Shown one piece after another: positions 44,214-52,633 of a stretch of DNA of 52,633 nt; the first letter of the stretch is position 1, and each line of letters opens with the position of its first letter. This DNA comes from Spirosoma fluviale (GTDB lineage: Bacteria > Bacteroidota > Bacteroidia > Cytophagales > Flexibacteraceae). The notes under the pieces were generated by a model that did not search any database, was not told the DNA's origin, and worked only from the letters and a program-made list of their open reading frames with translations. The stretch covers positions 1 through 52,633 of the forward strand of contig CAMCXM010000008.1 in NCBI GenBank assembly GCA_945883425.1. The letters run 5' to 3'. The position numbers and the translations under genes are program-made.

Positions 44214-44241
44214 TTCAATTAATCTGGTGTATAAATTAAAG

Positions 44242-45636
44242 TCATGAAGGATGAATGATCTCCTTAATGTCCCGGATAATTTTGTTGGTCAGCGATTCAA
44301 CTTTAGTCGCAGAATCTGCTTCGGCATAAATTCGTATGATGGGTTCCGTGTTGGAACGTCGCAAATGCACCCACTGGTCTTCAAAGTCAATTTTCACTCC
44401 GTCGATGGTATTCACTTCCTCACGCTTGTATTTCTCCTGCATATCCAGGAGAATTTTGTCGACATTGATTTCTTTGGTGAGCTCAATTTTGTTTTTCGAC
44501 ATGAAGTAATTTGGATAGGAAGCCCGAAGTCTGGATACCGGCCCATTGAATTTTGCCAGATGCGACAAAAATAAGGCAATGCCAACAAGGGCATCACGAC
44601 CATAATGCAGTTCAGGGTAAATGATTCCACCATTCCCTTCGCCGCCTATTACAGCCTTCTTTTCCTTCATCAGCTCCACCACATTTACTTCACCAACGGC
44701 GGAAGCAAAATACTGTCCTCCAGCCTTACGGGTTACATCACGAAGGGCTCGTGTCGAACTTAAATTGGAAACGGTGTTACCTGGATTACTTTTTAGAATA
44801 TAGTCAGAAACGGCAACAAGGGTATATTCTTCTCCAAACATGGTACCGTCCTCGTTAACCAGAGCGAGCCTGTCAACATCAGGGTCTACCACAATTCCCA
44901 GATCATAGTTGCCATTTTTCATCTCAGAAGAAATGAACGTCAGGTTCTCTGGAATTGGCTCAGGATTGTGCGGGAAATTACCATTGGGTTCGCAATAGTA
45001 TTGCTTCACATTGGCATCATCCACACCCAAAGCCTTGAGGAGCATTGGAACGGCGATCCCGCCTGTTGAATTGACAGCATCAATGGCAATGCGAAAATTA
45101 CGCTTTCGGATTGCCTCAACGTCGACATAAGATATCTGCAAAATGGCATCAATATGCTTTTGAAGATGCGTTTCATCCTTTACATACGATCCCAGCTTTT
45201 TATAATCAACATATTCAAAATTCTCTTTCTCTGCTAATGCCAGAACTTGCTCACCAACTTTGGCAGAAATAAACTCACCTTCTGAATTCAATAATTTGAG
45301 GGCGTTCCATTGAACCGGATTGTGGCTGGCAGTAATAATAATTCCGCCATCGGCTTCTTCTGCCACCACTGCCATCTGAACAGTTGGGGTGGTACTTAAT
45401 CCAAGATCAACCACATTTAGCCCCAGATTTCGTAATGAATGTGAAATCAAATCGGAAACCCATGGACCCGAAGGTCTGGCATCACGGCCGATTACTACTT
45501 TTTTACTTTTTGCCTCCTTTAAAATGACAGAACCGAAGGCGGATGCAAATTTGACAACATCCAGCGGAGATAGGTTTTCACCAGGCTTCCCTCCTATTGT
45601 CCCTCTGATTCCTGAAATTGATTTGATTAATGACAC
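44242..45636 (-). CDS. glmM: Phosphoglucosamine mutase / phosphohexomutase (GlmM-type)
   Basis: 464 residues with the alpha-D-phosphohexomutase motifs in order: the phosphoserine loop IIITASHNPVQWNALKL near residue 101, metal-binding DPDVDRLALVNEDG near 243, sugar loop GEGNGGIIYPELHYGRDAL near 332, and the phosphate-binding RRSNTEPIIRIYAEADS near 430. GlmM converts glucosamine-6-P to glucosamine-1-P for cell-wall and LPS precursors. Bacteroidota phosphohexomutases can be difficult to separate from phosphomannomutase; glmM is the most likely label. Confidence 0.88.
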   Translation of the reverse strand: MSLIKSISGIRGTIGGKPGENLSPLDVVKFASAFGSVILKEAKSKKVVIGRDARPSGPWVSDLISHSLRNLGLNVVDLGLSTTPTVQMAVVAEEADGGIIITASHNPVQWNALKLLNSEGEFISAKVGEQVLALAEKENFEYVDYKKLGSYVKDETHLQKHIDAILQISYVDVEAIRKRNFRIAIDAVNSTGGIAVPMLLKALGVDDANVKQYYCEPNGNFPHNPEPIPENLTFISSEMKNGNYDLGIVVDPDVDRLALVNEDGTMFGEEYTLVAVSDYILKSNPGNTVSNLSSTRALRDVTRKAGGQYFASAVGEVNVVELMKEKKAVIGGEGNGGIIYPELHYGRDALVGIALFLSHLAKFNGPVSRLRASYPNYFMSKNKIELTKEINVDKILLDMQEKYKREEVNTIDGVKIDFEDQWVHLRRSNTEPIIRIYAEADSATKVESLTNKIIRDIKEIIHPS

Positions 45637-45765
45637 TGATTGTTTCCCTTGAGAAAATTAAACGTTCGGAAATGATGGCGCAAATTTAAAAAACCGGCTC
45701 ACAGGTAAGGCAATAAATGTGGAATATCCTGACTCAGGAATGCATTAATTCCAGAACCAGATGAA

Positions 45766-47028
45766 TTACCCTTTGTTATGGTCCGATCGGGTCAGTTCAA
45801 TCACGGAAATTTCTGGCCAGATCCCAACTCTTCCTGGGTACCCAATAAATCCAAAACCACGGTTCACGTATAAATGCTGGTGGCCTTGTGAATATAAACC
45901 GGCCCACTGCTTGTACATATATTGAACCGGACTCCACTTGAATCCAGGGATTTCAATTCCGAACTGCATTCCATGTGTGTGGCCAGCAAACATGGCATCA
46001 ATTCCAGGAAATTGTTTGATGACTTGTGCATCCCAATGGCTGGGATCATGAGAAAGAAGCAACTTGGTTCGGTGATGTTCCGCTCCACTATACGCTTTTT
46101 CCAGATCTCCGTATTTTGGAAAATTACCTTTTGCCCCCCAGTTCTGAATACCAATGACCGCGAGCTCATCGTTTCCTTTTTTGAGTACCACATGCTCATC
46201 CATAAGCAAACGCCATCCGAGTGTGGCATGGTGTTGTTTCAGAGTGGCCAAATTTTGCTTTTTATGCTTTTCACTTGGCCACATTTTGTAGTCGCCATAG
46301 TCGTGATTACCCAACACGGAAAAGACCCCCATCGGTGCCTTCACCTGAGAAAAGACGGGGAGATAATCCACAATCTCAGTTGCCTCATTATTCACAAGAT
46401 CTCCTGTAAAAAAAACGAGGTCAGGCTTTTGTGCCAGAATCATATCGATTCCTTTCTGGACGGCTGCTTTGTCATAAAAACTACCAGAATGGATATCGGA
46501 AATCTGTACAATTTTCAAACCTTCAAAGGCCTCCGGCAAATCACGGATGGGAATCTGCACATTTCGGACCTGGTATTTATAGGCTCCTTTCACCATACCA
46601 TAAATCAAACTGAAAAATGGGACTGCAGCCACACTGAATGCAATTTTAGCCAATGCAGCCGAACGGGCAGGGGAATGGGCAGGTGGTTTTGATTCAATCA
46701 AAGAGCGGATCCAGTTGAATCCAATTATTCCGCCCCGACTTATGTCTTCGACCAACAAAAACAGACAAATGATTATTTTCGAAAGGTAAATGATAAAGAA
46801 AGTTGAAAATGTAAAGAGCAGTACCAGCCGGCTCACATGTGCCTGGCCGGCAATTCGGAGATAAATCAGGATCGACAGCAACCCAAATGAAACAGCCCAG
46901 AAAGCCGGAACTGCCCACTTTCGTGCTGTAGCTGGAATCACTCCTTTGAAAGCCTGAAATGCATAGGCATCAATGGCGAGCAATATCAGCGTAAAGCCAA
47001 TCACCGGAAGAATTTTCTGAATTTCCAT
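45766..47028 (-). CDS. Membrane-anchored metallophosphoesterase
   Basis: About 420 residues from the ATG at 47028; the frame opens 15 codons earlier but overlaps the upstream terminator. Four N-terminal membrane helices lead to a calcineurin-like phosphoesterase domain: QISDIHSGSF (D-x-H), FFTGDLVNNEA (GD), VLGNHDYGD (GNHD) and MFAGHTHGMQFG (GHTH), in the expected order. These residues bind two metal ions. YaeI/YkuE-type homologues act on lipid-linked substrates such as UDP-diacylglucosamine. Confidence 0.92.
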   Translation of the reverse strand: MEIQKILPVIGFTLILLAIDAYAFQAFKGVIPATARKWAVPAFWAVSFGLLSILIYLRIAGQAHVSRLVLLFTFSTFFIIYLSKIIICLFLLVEDISRGGIIGFNWIRSLIESKPPAHSPARSAALAKIAFSVAAVPFFSLIYGMVKGAYKYQVRNVQIPIRDLPEAFEGLKIVQISDIHSGSFYDKAAVQKGIDMILAQKPDLVFFTGDLVNNEATEIVDYLPVFSQVKAPMGVFSVLGNHDYGDYKMWPSEKHKKQNLATLKQHHATLGWRLLMDEHVVLKKGNDELAVIGIQNWGAKGNFPKYGDLEKAYSGAEHHRTKLLLSHDPSHWDAQVIKQFPGIDAMFAGHTHGMQFGIEIPGFKWSPVQYMYKQWAGLYSQGHQHLYVNRGFGFIGYPGRVGIWPEISVIELTRSDHNKG

Positions 47029-47045
47029 AAGTTTTGTTCTAACGC

Positions 47046-47072
47046 AAAAAAGGGGCCAGAAGCCCCTTTTCA
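47046..47072 (-). terminator. Terminator after the M43 protease gene
   Basis: A perfect 9-bp stem AAAAGGGGC / GCCCCTTTT (47048-47056 and 47062-47070) with a 5-base loop. Read on the minus strand it is followed by T-rich sequence. It lies 19 bases beyond the protease stop codon. Confidence 0.8.
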
Positions 47073-47088
47073 TTTCTATTATTTTGAA

Positions 47089-49212
47089 TTATGGAAGTAC
47101 TACCCATTGCCTCACCATTACCCTGTCAGAAAGAATCAATCTTACCCAATAAGTTCCTGCTTTAGGTTTTTGCATTTCAGCGGATAAATTAATTTCTGAA
47201 CGGCCTTCATTAAGGATGAAATTCTTTGAAAGGATTGTAGTACGCCCAAGAGCATCTACAATTTCAATTTTCACTTTTTCACCAGCCCTGTGATCAACGA
47301 TCAGTTTTGGAAGAGCACCAGATGGGTTCGGAACAACGGAAAGCGACAAATTGTCGTCCTGAAGATTTGAAACCGAAGTTATGGTTGTCAACTGAACATC
47401 ATCAATGAAAAGGTTATTTCCACCTCCGGCTGTAAACTCAAATTTCAGACGGAATTGCTGACTAGGTGCCAGAAACAACAAATTGAGGTATTCCTGCTTC
47501 CAATCGGCACCGGATGGTGAAAAGGTAGCAGTAACAAAATCTGCCGTTGTTTGAAGAGCGGCTCCGCTTCGTGTGGTGGCTGTTTTCCAGGTTTTTCCAC
47601 AATCAATGGAATAAGAAACAACCAGTTTATCCGTATTGGCACTTGTGCGTCTGGCAAAAGCGTATTTCAACGCAAGTTTAGCACCTGTAACCGGACCAAC
47701 CACTTCAAATACAGGGCTAATCAGCGTATGAATTGAACCTGAAGTTGTGGTGTTATTCGTGATCATCAATGAAGCCTGACCAGTAGCGGAAGCAAGTGTT
47801 GATCTTTTCCAGGTATTCGTTATTGTGCTTGTTACATCCCAAACCTTGTCTGGATTCGAAGGGAAATTCGGGAAGGTTGTTGTCTCGAAGCCTTCAATAT
47901 CACCAGCCTGATAAGACGGGTTAGAAGGAAGAATCCGGATTAAGTTTGACCTTGTCAGTGAATCCTTACCAGCAGAATTTGTGACAACTAATTTTACTGA
48001 GTAATTACCAGCCGTTGCATATGATACGGTTGGTGTTGGATTGGTTGAAGTTTCTGGTGTACCTCCCGGGAAAGTCCAACTATAGGAAAGATCAGCCGGA
48101 TTGTTCACATTGTATGCAAGCTGGGTAAAGACGATGTTCTGTCCTGCACAAGCTCTGGTGAGATTTGATTTAAAATCCACTTTTGCCGGGCATTCATTTC
48201 CCTGAGAATCATTTGTGGTTCCAGTAAAAATCAGATTGGAACCTTTCCATAAGCTACTTCTGAAACCAGCAGTTGAATTCATGGCGGCGTGCATTCTCAA
48301 TACCTGACCTTTGGTAAACATTCTCCTGCAACTGGAATATTCCATATGATTCTGAACATTGTTGAGAGTCCCACAAGAAACAAGTGCCAGATTACATCCC
48401 GAATTAGATACCCCAACACAATTTGGCGTGTCCGAAATGCCATCATCAATATTGCAATTCGTAGCAGCACCTGGCGAATTACTATTTCCCCAGGTATGTG
48501 GAAGATTAAAATAATGACCTGCTTCGTGACTCAAGGTTCTGCCGTTGTACCCGCTGTTGCTGGTTCCGATGGAGCCCACATAATCAGAGCGTGACACAAT
48601 TCCTTCGTTGTTTTGTCCGGGTGCCGTTCCTGGATAATATGCATAGGCTGCTGCTCCTGAAGCGATTACAGAACAGACCCAGATATTCAAATAACGCTTG
48701 GTATCCCAGTTACTTACAGATTTTAAGTTTTCGCCACCTTGAGGATGAAGATTGGACTCGATGTAGTTAATTCCCTTTGTACAACGTCCACTTGGATCCT
48801 TTTTGGCCAAACGGAAACGCATCTGTGATGAGCCGATTATAGGTTTGAAAGCTGATATTACCTGAGAAGTATCGGCATTTTTATTCTGAAAATCTTCATT
48901 CAGAATCCGGATGCAATCCTTCATCTGAGCCTCTGAAATTCTTTCTGCACCGTATGTGTGAAATACGTGAAACACCACTGGTATGGTAATGGTGGAATCA
49001 AGAAGCTTATCTTGATTTTCAGCCATATACTGCTTGGTAAACCGTTCAAGTTCATCCACATTCTGCAATAATTCAGGATGTTCATGGAGTGATTTCTCTA
49101 TCGCTTCTGAAGCTCCACAAGGCGTGACGGTTGATTCTGATTCCGTCTGCGCCATCATTGAAAATGGAGATAGGCAAAAAATCAGAATGGCAGATTTAAC
49201 GATTTTGTTCAT
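47089..49212 (-). CDS. T9SS-exported M43 pappalysin-like metalloprotease
   Basis: 707 residues: a signal peptide (MNKIVKSAILIFCLSPFSMMAQ), a short propeptide, and a metzincin domain with HEAGHYFNLPHTWG at residues 229-242 (three zinc His and the catalytic Glu) and CRRMFTKGQVLRM as the downstream region. A PKD domain (about 341-425, YSWTFPGG onward) and a beta-sandwich with SIDCGKTWKT (about 445-610) follow. A C-terminal T9SS sorting domain (VVPNPSGALPKLIV to the end) completes it. It likely digests extracellular proteins. It lies 13 bases after the S8 protease gene with a similar domain tail. Confidence 0.92.
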   Translation of the reverse strand: MNKIVKSAILIFCLSPFSMMAQTESESTVTPCGASEAIEKSLHEHPELLQNVDELERFTKQYMAENQDKLLDSTITIPVVFHVFHTYGAERISEAQMKDCIRILNEDFQNKNADTSQVISAFKPIIGSSQMRFRLAKKDPSGRCTKGINYIESNLHPQGGENLKSVSNWDTKRYLNIWVCSVIASGAAAYAYYPGTAPGQNNEGIVSRSDYVGSIGTSNSGYNGRTLSHEAGHYFNLPHTWGNSNSPGAATNCNIDDGISDTPNCVGVSNSGCNLALVSCGTLNNVQNHMEYSSCRRMFTKGQVLRMHAAMNSTAGFRSSLWKGSNLIFTGTTNDSQGNECPAKVDFKSNLTRACAGQNIVFTQLAYNVNNPADLSYSWTFPGGTPETSTNPTPTVSYATAGNYSVKLVVTNSAGKDSLTRSNLIRILPSNPSYQAGDIEGFETTTFPNFPSNPDKVWDVTSTITNTWKRSTLASATGQASLMITNNTTTSGSIHTLISPVFEVVGPVTGAKLALKYAFARRTSANTDKLVVSYSIDCGKTWKTATTRSGAALQTTADFVTATFSPSGADWKQEYLNLLFLAPSQQFRLKFEFTAGGGNNLFIDDVQLTTITSVSNLQDDNLSLSVVPNPSGALPKLIVDHRAGEKVKIEIVDALGRTTILSKNFILNEGRSEINLSAEMQKPKAGTYWVRLILSDRVMVRQWVVLP

Positions 49213-49225
49213 TTTAAATTCGGAA

Positions 49226-52200
49226 TTAATTTCTTACCCAACGGATTACTTTCTCCTCAACACCTGATTTTGCCCGGATGAAATAAAGGCCTGGGGCAAC
49301 TTTACCAAAAAGGCTGGAAGAGGAAACCGTTGTAACATCTTCTCCGGAATTAGTTTTCATTTCGTTTGAACCAATAACTTTCCCGGTGACATCCATAAGT
49401 TCAAGAGTTAGTGCACCTGAATTTGGATTCCGGATGATGATGGAAGACTGATCTTTTGTAGGATTCGGATAAATATCGAGGGCCAGTTTTCCAGTTGCCA
49501 GCAATTTATCAGCCGCTGTCAAAGTAGAAATCTCGAAATTATCAAGATACAGGAAGTTCCCTTTTTCACTGGTCATTTCAAACTTAACAATCAGATTTTT
49601 TGTAGCTGCAGGCAGTGAAGAAAGCGAAATAGAATCTTTCCGGTATTGGAACGGTTCCGGAATAAATGAACCCGGCACAACATCAGATGCTGCATCTCCG
49701 ATTGTACTCAGTTTTGGATTGGTTGTGTTGCTGCGTTTATAGTATTCAGTCCATGTTTTTCCACAATCGATCGAAGCAAGAACCCGCAACTGATCAACCG
49801 AAGCTGCTGTTGAAATCCTTGCATAAGCCATACGGAACGTGATGTACCGGGCAGAAACCGGAATATTTTCAATGTTAAATGAAGGACTGATCAACTCGCG
49901 TACATCTTTCTTATTGGTCGCATTCCGGATTCTCATCGCAGCTGCACCCTCAAAAGGAGAAAGAGTATTTCGTGTCCATGGATTAACATCAGGTGTGGTT
50001 GTCCAGTTCAGATCAGGATTGGTATTATCAACAGGAAATGATGATGCATCAAATCCTTGAAAATAAGGAGGTAAATTAGGAGCAATTGCAGGCTTTACTG
50101 TCAAAATGTTGGACTTTGTGACTGTTGTCGACCCTGCTTTATTGGTCACTGTGAGGGTTGCTGAATAGACTCCCACATTGGGATATGTGACAGTTGGACT
50201 GGCTACAACCGGACTTTCATTGCTTGAACCGGTGAGTGTCCAGCTGTAAATCCAATCATTTGTCGGACTGTTCAACGGAGTCACAGAAAAGGATGATGCA
50301 TTACCCGCACAAATCGTTTTTGCATCCGGGGCAAAATCAAATTTCGGCTTTGAAAGTGAGCTGTATTGAATCTCCCAACCTTGTGAATTGTCAGAACTAT
50401 TCGTCTTGAAATTCAAAAACATCTGAGCTGTTGTACTTCGTAAAGTATCTGGCAGGGTGGTTCCGGTATATTTACCAATCAATTGACCAGAAGCATTTTT
50501 ACCGGAATATGCATACAAAGTATCAGAAGGATGAACATTAAATGATTTAAAAACCGCAATCACAATTGCATTGCTATCTATTGGATTCAACACCCAGCCA
50601 CAGTCACCGTTGCTGGCATAATTTTTAGAAGCGCCACTTCCGTCATCCAAAATTCCGGTTTTCGCGTTCATGAATTGCCTTGGAATACAGGTTATATTTG
50701 TATCTCCCGCCACAATGCCAGTTACAATAATTGAATATGGCTGAATGGTTGGCTGATTGTTTCCTGCGAAGATGTTTCCCTTGTGAGAAACCTTAATTTT
50801 ATAGGTCTGCCCTGCAGTAGCCCCACTCAACTCCACCTTTTCTACGTTATCCACAATGTTATCGCCTCTTTTCGCAGCAGACGTAGTAGAGTCAGCAACC
50901 AACCTCCAAGGTAGGCTCACCGCTTGATTTGCTTCGTTGATTACTCTTAAGTCGAGGTCATTCACCAACATCCGAACTCTGGAGTTCAATGCAGCAGGAC
51001 CTGGAGTCCCCTGATAATCAGTCCAACACAACGTGGCGACCAGTGGTTCTGAACCTTTGGCAGTCACTGTGAATTCGTTGATTCCCTGATTGTAAAGAGT
51101 ATCTTCGGTTAATATACTTTTCACCTTGTCCTGAAGAATGACATCACTCGCCTTTCGGGTGTTCATAAGTCCCCATCCAAACCTGTAATCCGGACCGGCC
51201 GTTGTTCCACATTCGTCAGCGGTATGAATTACCAGAGCTTTCAACGTGGCAGATTTCATTTTTCGCTCATTATGTGAGTTGCTGTACATTTCCTGAAGAA
51301 GGAGACAAGATCCAGCGACAGATGGTCCGGACATTGAGGTTCCACTCAATGTTACTAATTGCTGATCGGAGGCAATTCCGCATGAACTTACATTCACACC
51401 ATCTCCGACAACATCGGGTTTTATACGGCCATCATCAGTTGGTCCCCAACTGGAAAAGGTTGACATAATCACTGCACTTGGAGTAGTGTATCCACCTGTG
51501 AGGGCATTTACCGCACCAACTGTTAATATATTTTTTGCAACTGAATACGTAGGAAGGCAATCGTAAGGACCATTATCAGGACGGGATCCGCTTCCCGGGC
51601 CTGTTCCTCTTGAATTACCGGCCGATTTGACGATTAAATAGTAAGGAGCATTAAAAGAAATGCGGTCCCAGTCTCTCGCCTGGGAATCATAGAATCCAAA
51701 TTTATAATCATACACTGTACTGATGGCATCAGAACCTAGCCAAACCAACTGGTTATTGGCATCATAGTCCCAACCACAGGGAGTACCATATGAATGGTTT
51801 GAAACCAATAATCCCTGAGAAGAAAGTGCCGACATTTCGGCATCGTCGTTGTCCCAGTCGTTGGCTAACAATTTTGCCTGATAGGCCATTCCTTTTGCTG
51901 TTGGGGAAATTCCTCCTGCAATCAGGGTACCGCCCACGTGTGTGGCGTGCTCACTCAATGCAACTGTTCCATTATCTGACTGTACAGCTCTTCCCTCAAA
52001 CTCACGGTGCGTGAGACGAATGATTCCTCCATCCCACTCTCCAACTGAAAATCCTCTTCCAGCAAGATTATATTTCGATGCCACCGTTGCTGAAGGATAA
52101 ACCTTATTGGTTGAAATGGTAGCGGACGCTTTTGCGTTCTCTGTTTGTTGATATAGCGGAGCACCCGTTTCATCAAATCCAACCAATTGGATAATCTTAC

Positions 52201-52405
52201 CATCCGGCAAATAGTGTGTTATGAGGAGACCACGTTCTTCGGCGTATTCCTTAATTTTCAACTGATTAAGCGCCTCTTTTGCCCGGAACTCCTGCTCCAT
52301 TTTAGCCAGCTCTTTGGAATTGGTATTTTCCTTTACGTTGTCCTGTGCAAAAGCAACCTGTGCCAGCAATAGCACAGAACAAAAGGAAACCGGAATTTTA
52401 AACAT
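49226..52405 (-). CDS. T9SS-exported S8 subtilisin-like serine protease
   Basis: About 1,059 residues from the ATG at 52405 (an ATG at 52432 adds nine residues; the signal peptide MFKIPVSFCSVLLLAQVAFAQ favours 52405). The S8 triad is Asp in VGEWDGG (about 125), His in EHATHVGGTL (about 153) and Ser in SGTSMSGPSVAG (about 357), with an oxyanion Asn in SAGNSRG. A CUB-like segment (about 570-690) is followed by a PKD-type domain, a beta-sandwich with SIDCGKTWTE, and a T9SS sorting domain (IYPNPTKDQSSIII). It is followed by the M43 protease, which shares the last three modules. Confidence 0.93.
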   Translation of the reverse strand: MFKIPVSFCSVLLLAQVAFAQDNVKENTNSKELAKMEQEFRAKEALNQLKIKEYAEERGLLITHYLPDGKIIQLVGFDETGAPLYQQTENAKASATISTNKVYPSATVASKYNLAGRGFSVGEWDGGIIRLTHREFEGRAVQSDNGTVALSEHATHVGGTLIAGGISPTAKGMAYQAKLLANDWDNDDAEMSALSSQGLLVSNHSYGTPCGWDYDANNQLVWLGSDAISTVYDYKFGFYDSQARDWDRISFNAPYYLIVKSAGNSRGTGPGSGSRPDNGPYDCLPTYSVAKNILTVGAVNALTGGYTTPSAVIMSTFSSWGPTDDGRIKPDVVGDGVNVSSCGIASDQQLVTLSGTSMSGPSVAGSCLLLQEMYSNSHNERKMKSATLKALVIHTADECGTTAGPDYRFGWGLMNTRKASDVILQDKVKSILTEDTLYNQGINEFTVTAKGSEPLVATLCWTDYQGTPGPAALNSRVRMLVNDLDLRVINEANQAVSLPWRLVADSTTSAAKRGDNIVDNVEKVELSGATAGQTYKIKVSHKGNIFAGNNQPTIQPYSIIVTGIVAGDTNITCIPRQFMNAKTGILDDGSGASKNYASNGDCGWVLNPIDSNAIVIAVFKSFNVHPSDTLYAYSGKNASGQLIGKYTGTTLPDTLRSTTAQMFLNFKTNSSDNSQGWEIQYSSLSKPKFDFAPDAKTICAGNASSFSVTPLNSPTNDWIYSWTLTGSSNESPVVASPTVTYPNVGVYSATLTVTNKAGSTTVTKSNILTVKPAIAPNLPPYFQGFDASSFPVDNTNPDLNWTTTPDVNPWTRNTLSPFEGAAAMRIRNATNKKDVRELISPSFNIENIPVSARYITFRMAYARISTAASVDQLRVLASIDCGKTWTEYYKRSNTTNPKLSTIGDAASDVVPGSFIPEPFQYRKDSISLSSLPAATKNLIVKFEMTSEKGNFLYLDNFEISTLTAADKLLATGKLALDIYPNPTKDQSSIIIRNPNSGALTLELMDVTGKVIGSNEMKTNSGEDVTTVSSSSLFGKVAPGLYFIRAKSGVEEKVIRWVRN

Positions 52406-52433
52406 AGTTGGAATGAATAATGGTGTTTTCAAA

Positions 52434-52633
52434 AAATGAAATATTTCAAGGCCACAATTTTACAAATTGAAAAGGGGCTTTCAAAAAAGTTCGGATTATA
52501 ATCGAACAGCGCTTTCACTGGAAGATCGATCCGGCCTTATTTTTATCCCACAGGGATAAGACAAAATCAGAGTGGTTTTGGTTGTAAAATGAGCTCATTT
52601 TTTTTCATTTTTTTCGAAAATGAAAATCATGAC
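52434..52633. other. Right-edge region without a gene
   Basis: Upstream of the S8 protease. Besides the weak promoter candidate there is a 7-bp hairpin TTATCCC-ACA-GGGATAA at 52543-52559. Nothing else was recognised. Confidence 0.4.
52436..52466 (-). promoter_or_regulatory. Weak candidate promoter of the protease pair
   Basis: On the minus strand TTTG (52463-52466) and TATTTCAT (52436-52443) are 19 bases apart, the Bacteroidota spacing, but the -7 box matches only partly. It would give a leader of about 30 bases to the ATG at 52405. Confidence 0.25.

Noticed and set aside
45922-46692. 256-codon open frame on the plus strand
   Set aside because: Antisense to the metallophosphoesterase, which has all its motifs in order.

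Overview
The window looks like a piece of a Bacteroidota chromosome. Three secreted proteins end in type IX secretion (T9SS) C-terminal sorting domains. There is a SusC-like TonB receptor with a carboxypeptidase-regulatory front domain and a WcaF-type acetyltransferase. Several promoter candidates match the Bacteroidota -7 box TAnnTTTG, and Shine-Dalgarno sites are mostly weak. I cannot place it below phylum level from sequence alone. No tRNA, rRNA, CRISPR array, prophage or complete insertion sequence was seen.

Layout. 1-4.7 kb: the 3' part of a type I restriction locus, in the order hsdS, a DUF1016 PD-(D/E)XK nuclease gene, hsdR; hsdM is not in the window and presumably lies to the left. 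4.7-5.1 kb: a hairpin-rich REP-like element and a terminator. 5.2-10.8 kb: a PLP-dependent ACC deaminase/D-cysteine desulfhydrase homologue, dprA, a membrane-anchored DnaJ-TPR protein, a GT9 heptosyltransferase homologue and a methyltransferase. 10.8-14.7 kb: a large T9SS protein with three copies of a roughly 340-residue Calx-beta plus OB-like unit. 14.7-20 kb: dispersed palindromic repeats, a ferredoxin, hemB, and an outer-membrane pair (TonB receptor and Omp85-type barrel). 20-22.6 kb: a MORN/YwqK-repeat protein and a HEPN/MNT toxin-antitoxin pair whose HEPN gene seems to have lost its start. 22.6-22.8 kb: a MITE-like nested palindrome. 23-24.4 kb: an SDR oxidoreductase and a PduO-type cobalamin adenosyltransferase.

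24.4-35.3 kb is a surface-polysaccharide cluster. Eight minus-strand genes run from flippase to GT2: Wzx-like flippase, Wzy-like polymerase, GT4, O-antigen ligase-like protein, anti-sigma-like cupin protein, a second polymerase-like membrane protein, WcaF acetyltransferase and GT2. A plus-strand MBOAT acyltransferase and an SGNH-like partner follow. Together they would build, flip, polymerise and acylate an exported glycan.

35.3-47 kb is mostly housekeeping: recO, chrA, a FadN-type beta-oxidation enzyme, a PrsW-like membrane protein, a saccharopine dehydrogenase-family enzyme, asd, a cysteine desulfurase, a phosphoglucosamine mutase-type enzyme and a membrane metallophosphoesterase. 47-52.4 kb holds two adjacent T9SS-exported proteases, an S8 subtilase followed by an M43 pappalysin-like metalloprotease, which share the same C-terminal modules.

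The most unusual signals are the start-less HEPN gene, the AT-rich simple repeats that have entered the coding sequences of hsdS and hsdR, the MITE-like and REP-like palindromic elements, the anti-sigma-like cupin protein in the glycan cluster, and the presence of three polymerase/ligase-like membrane proteins in one cluster.
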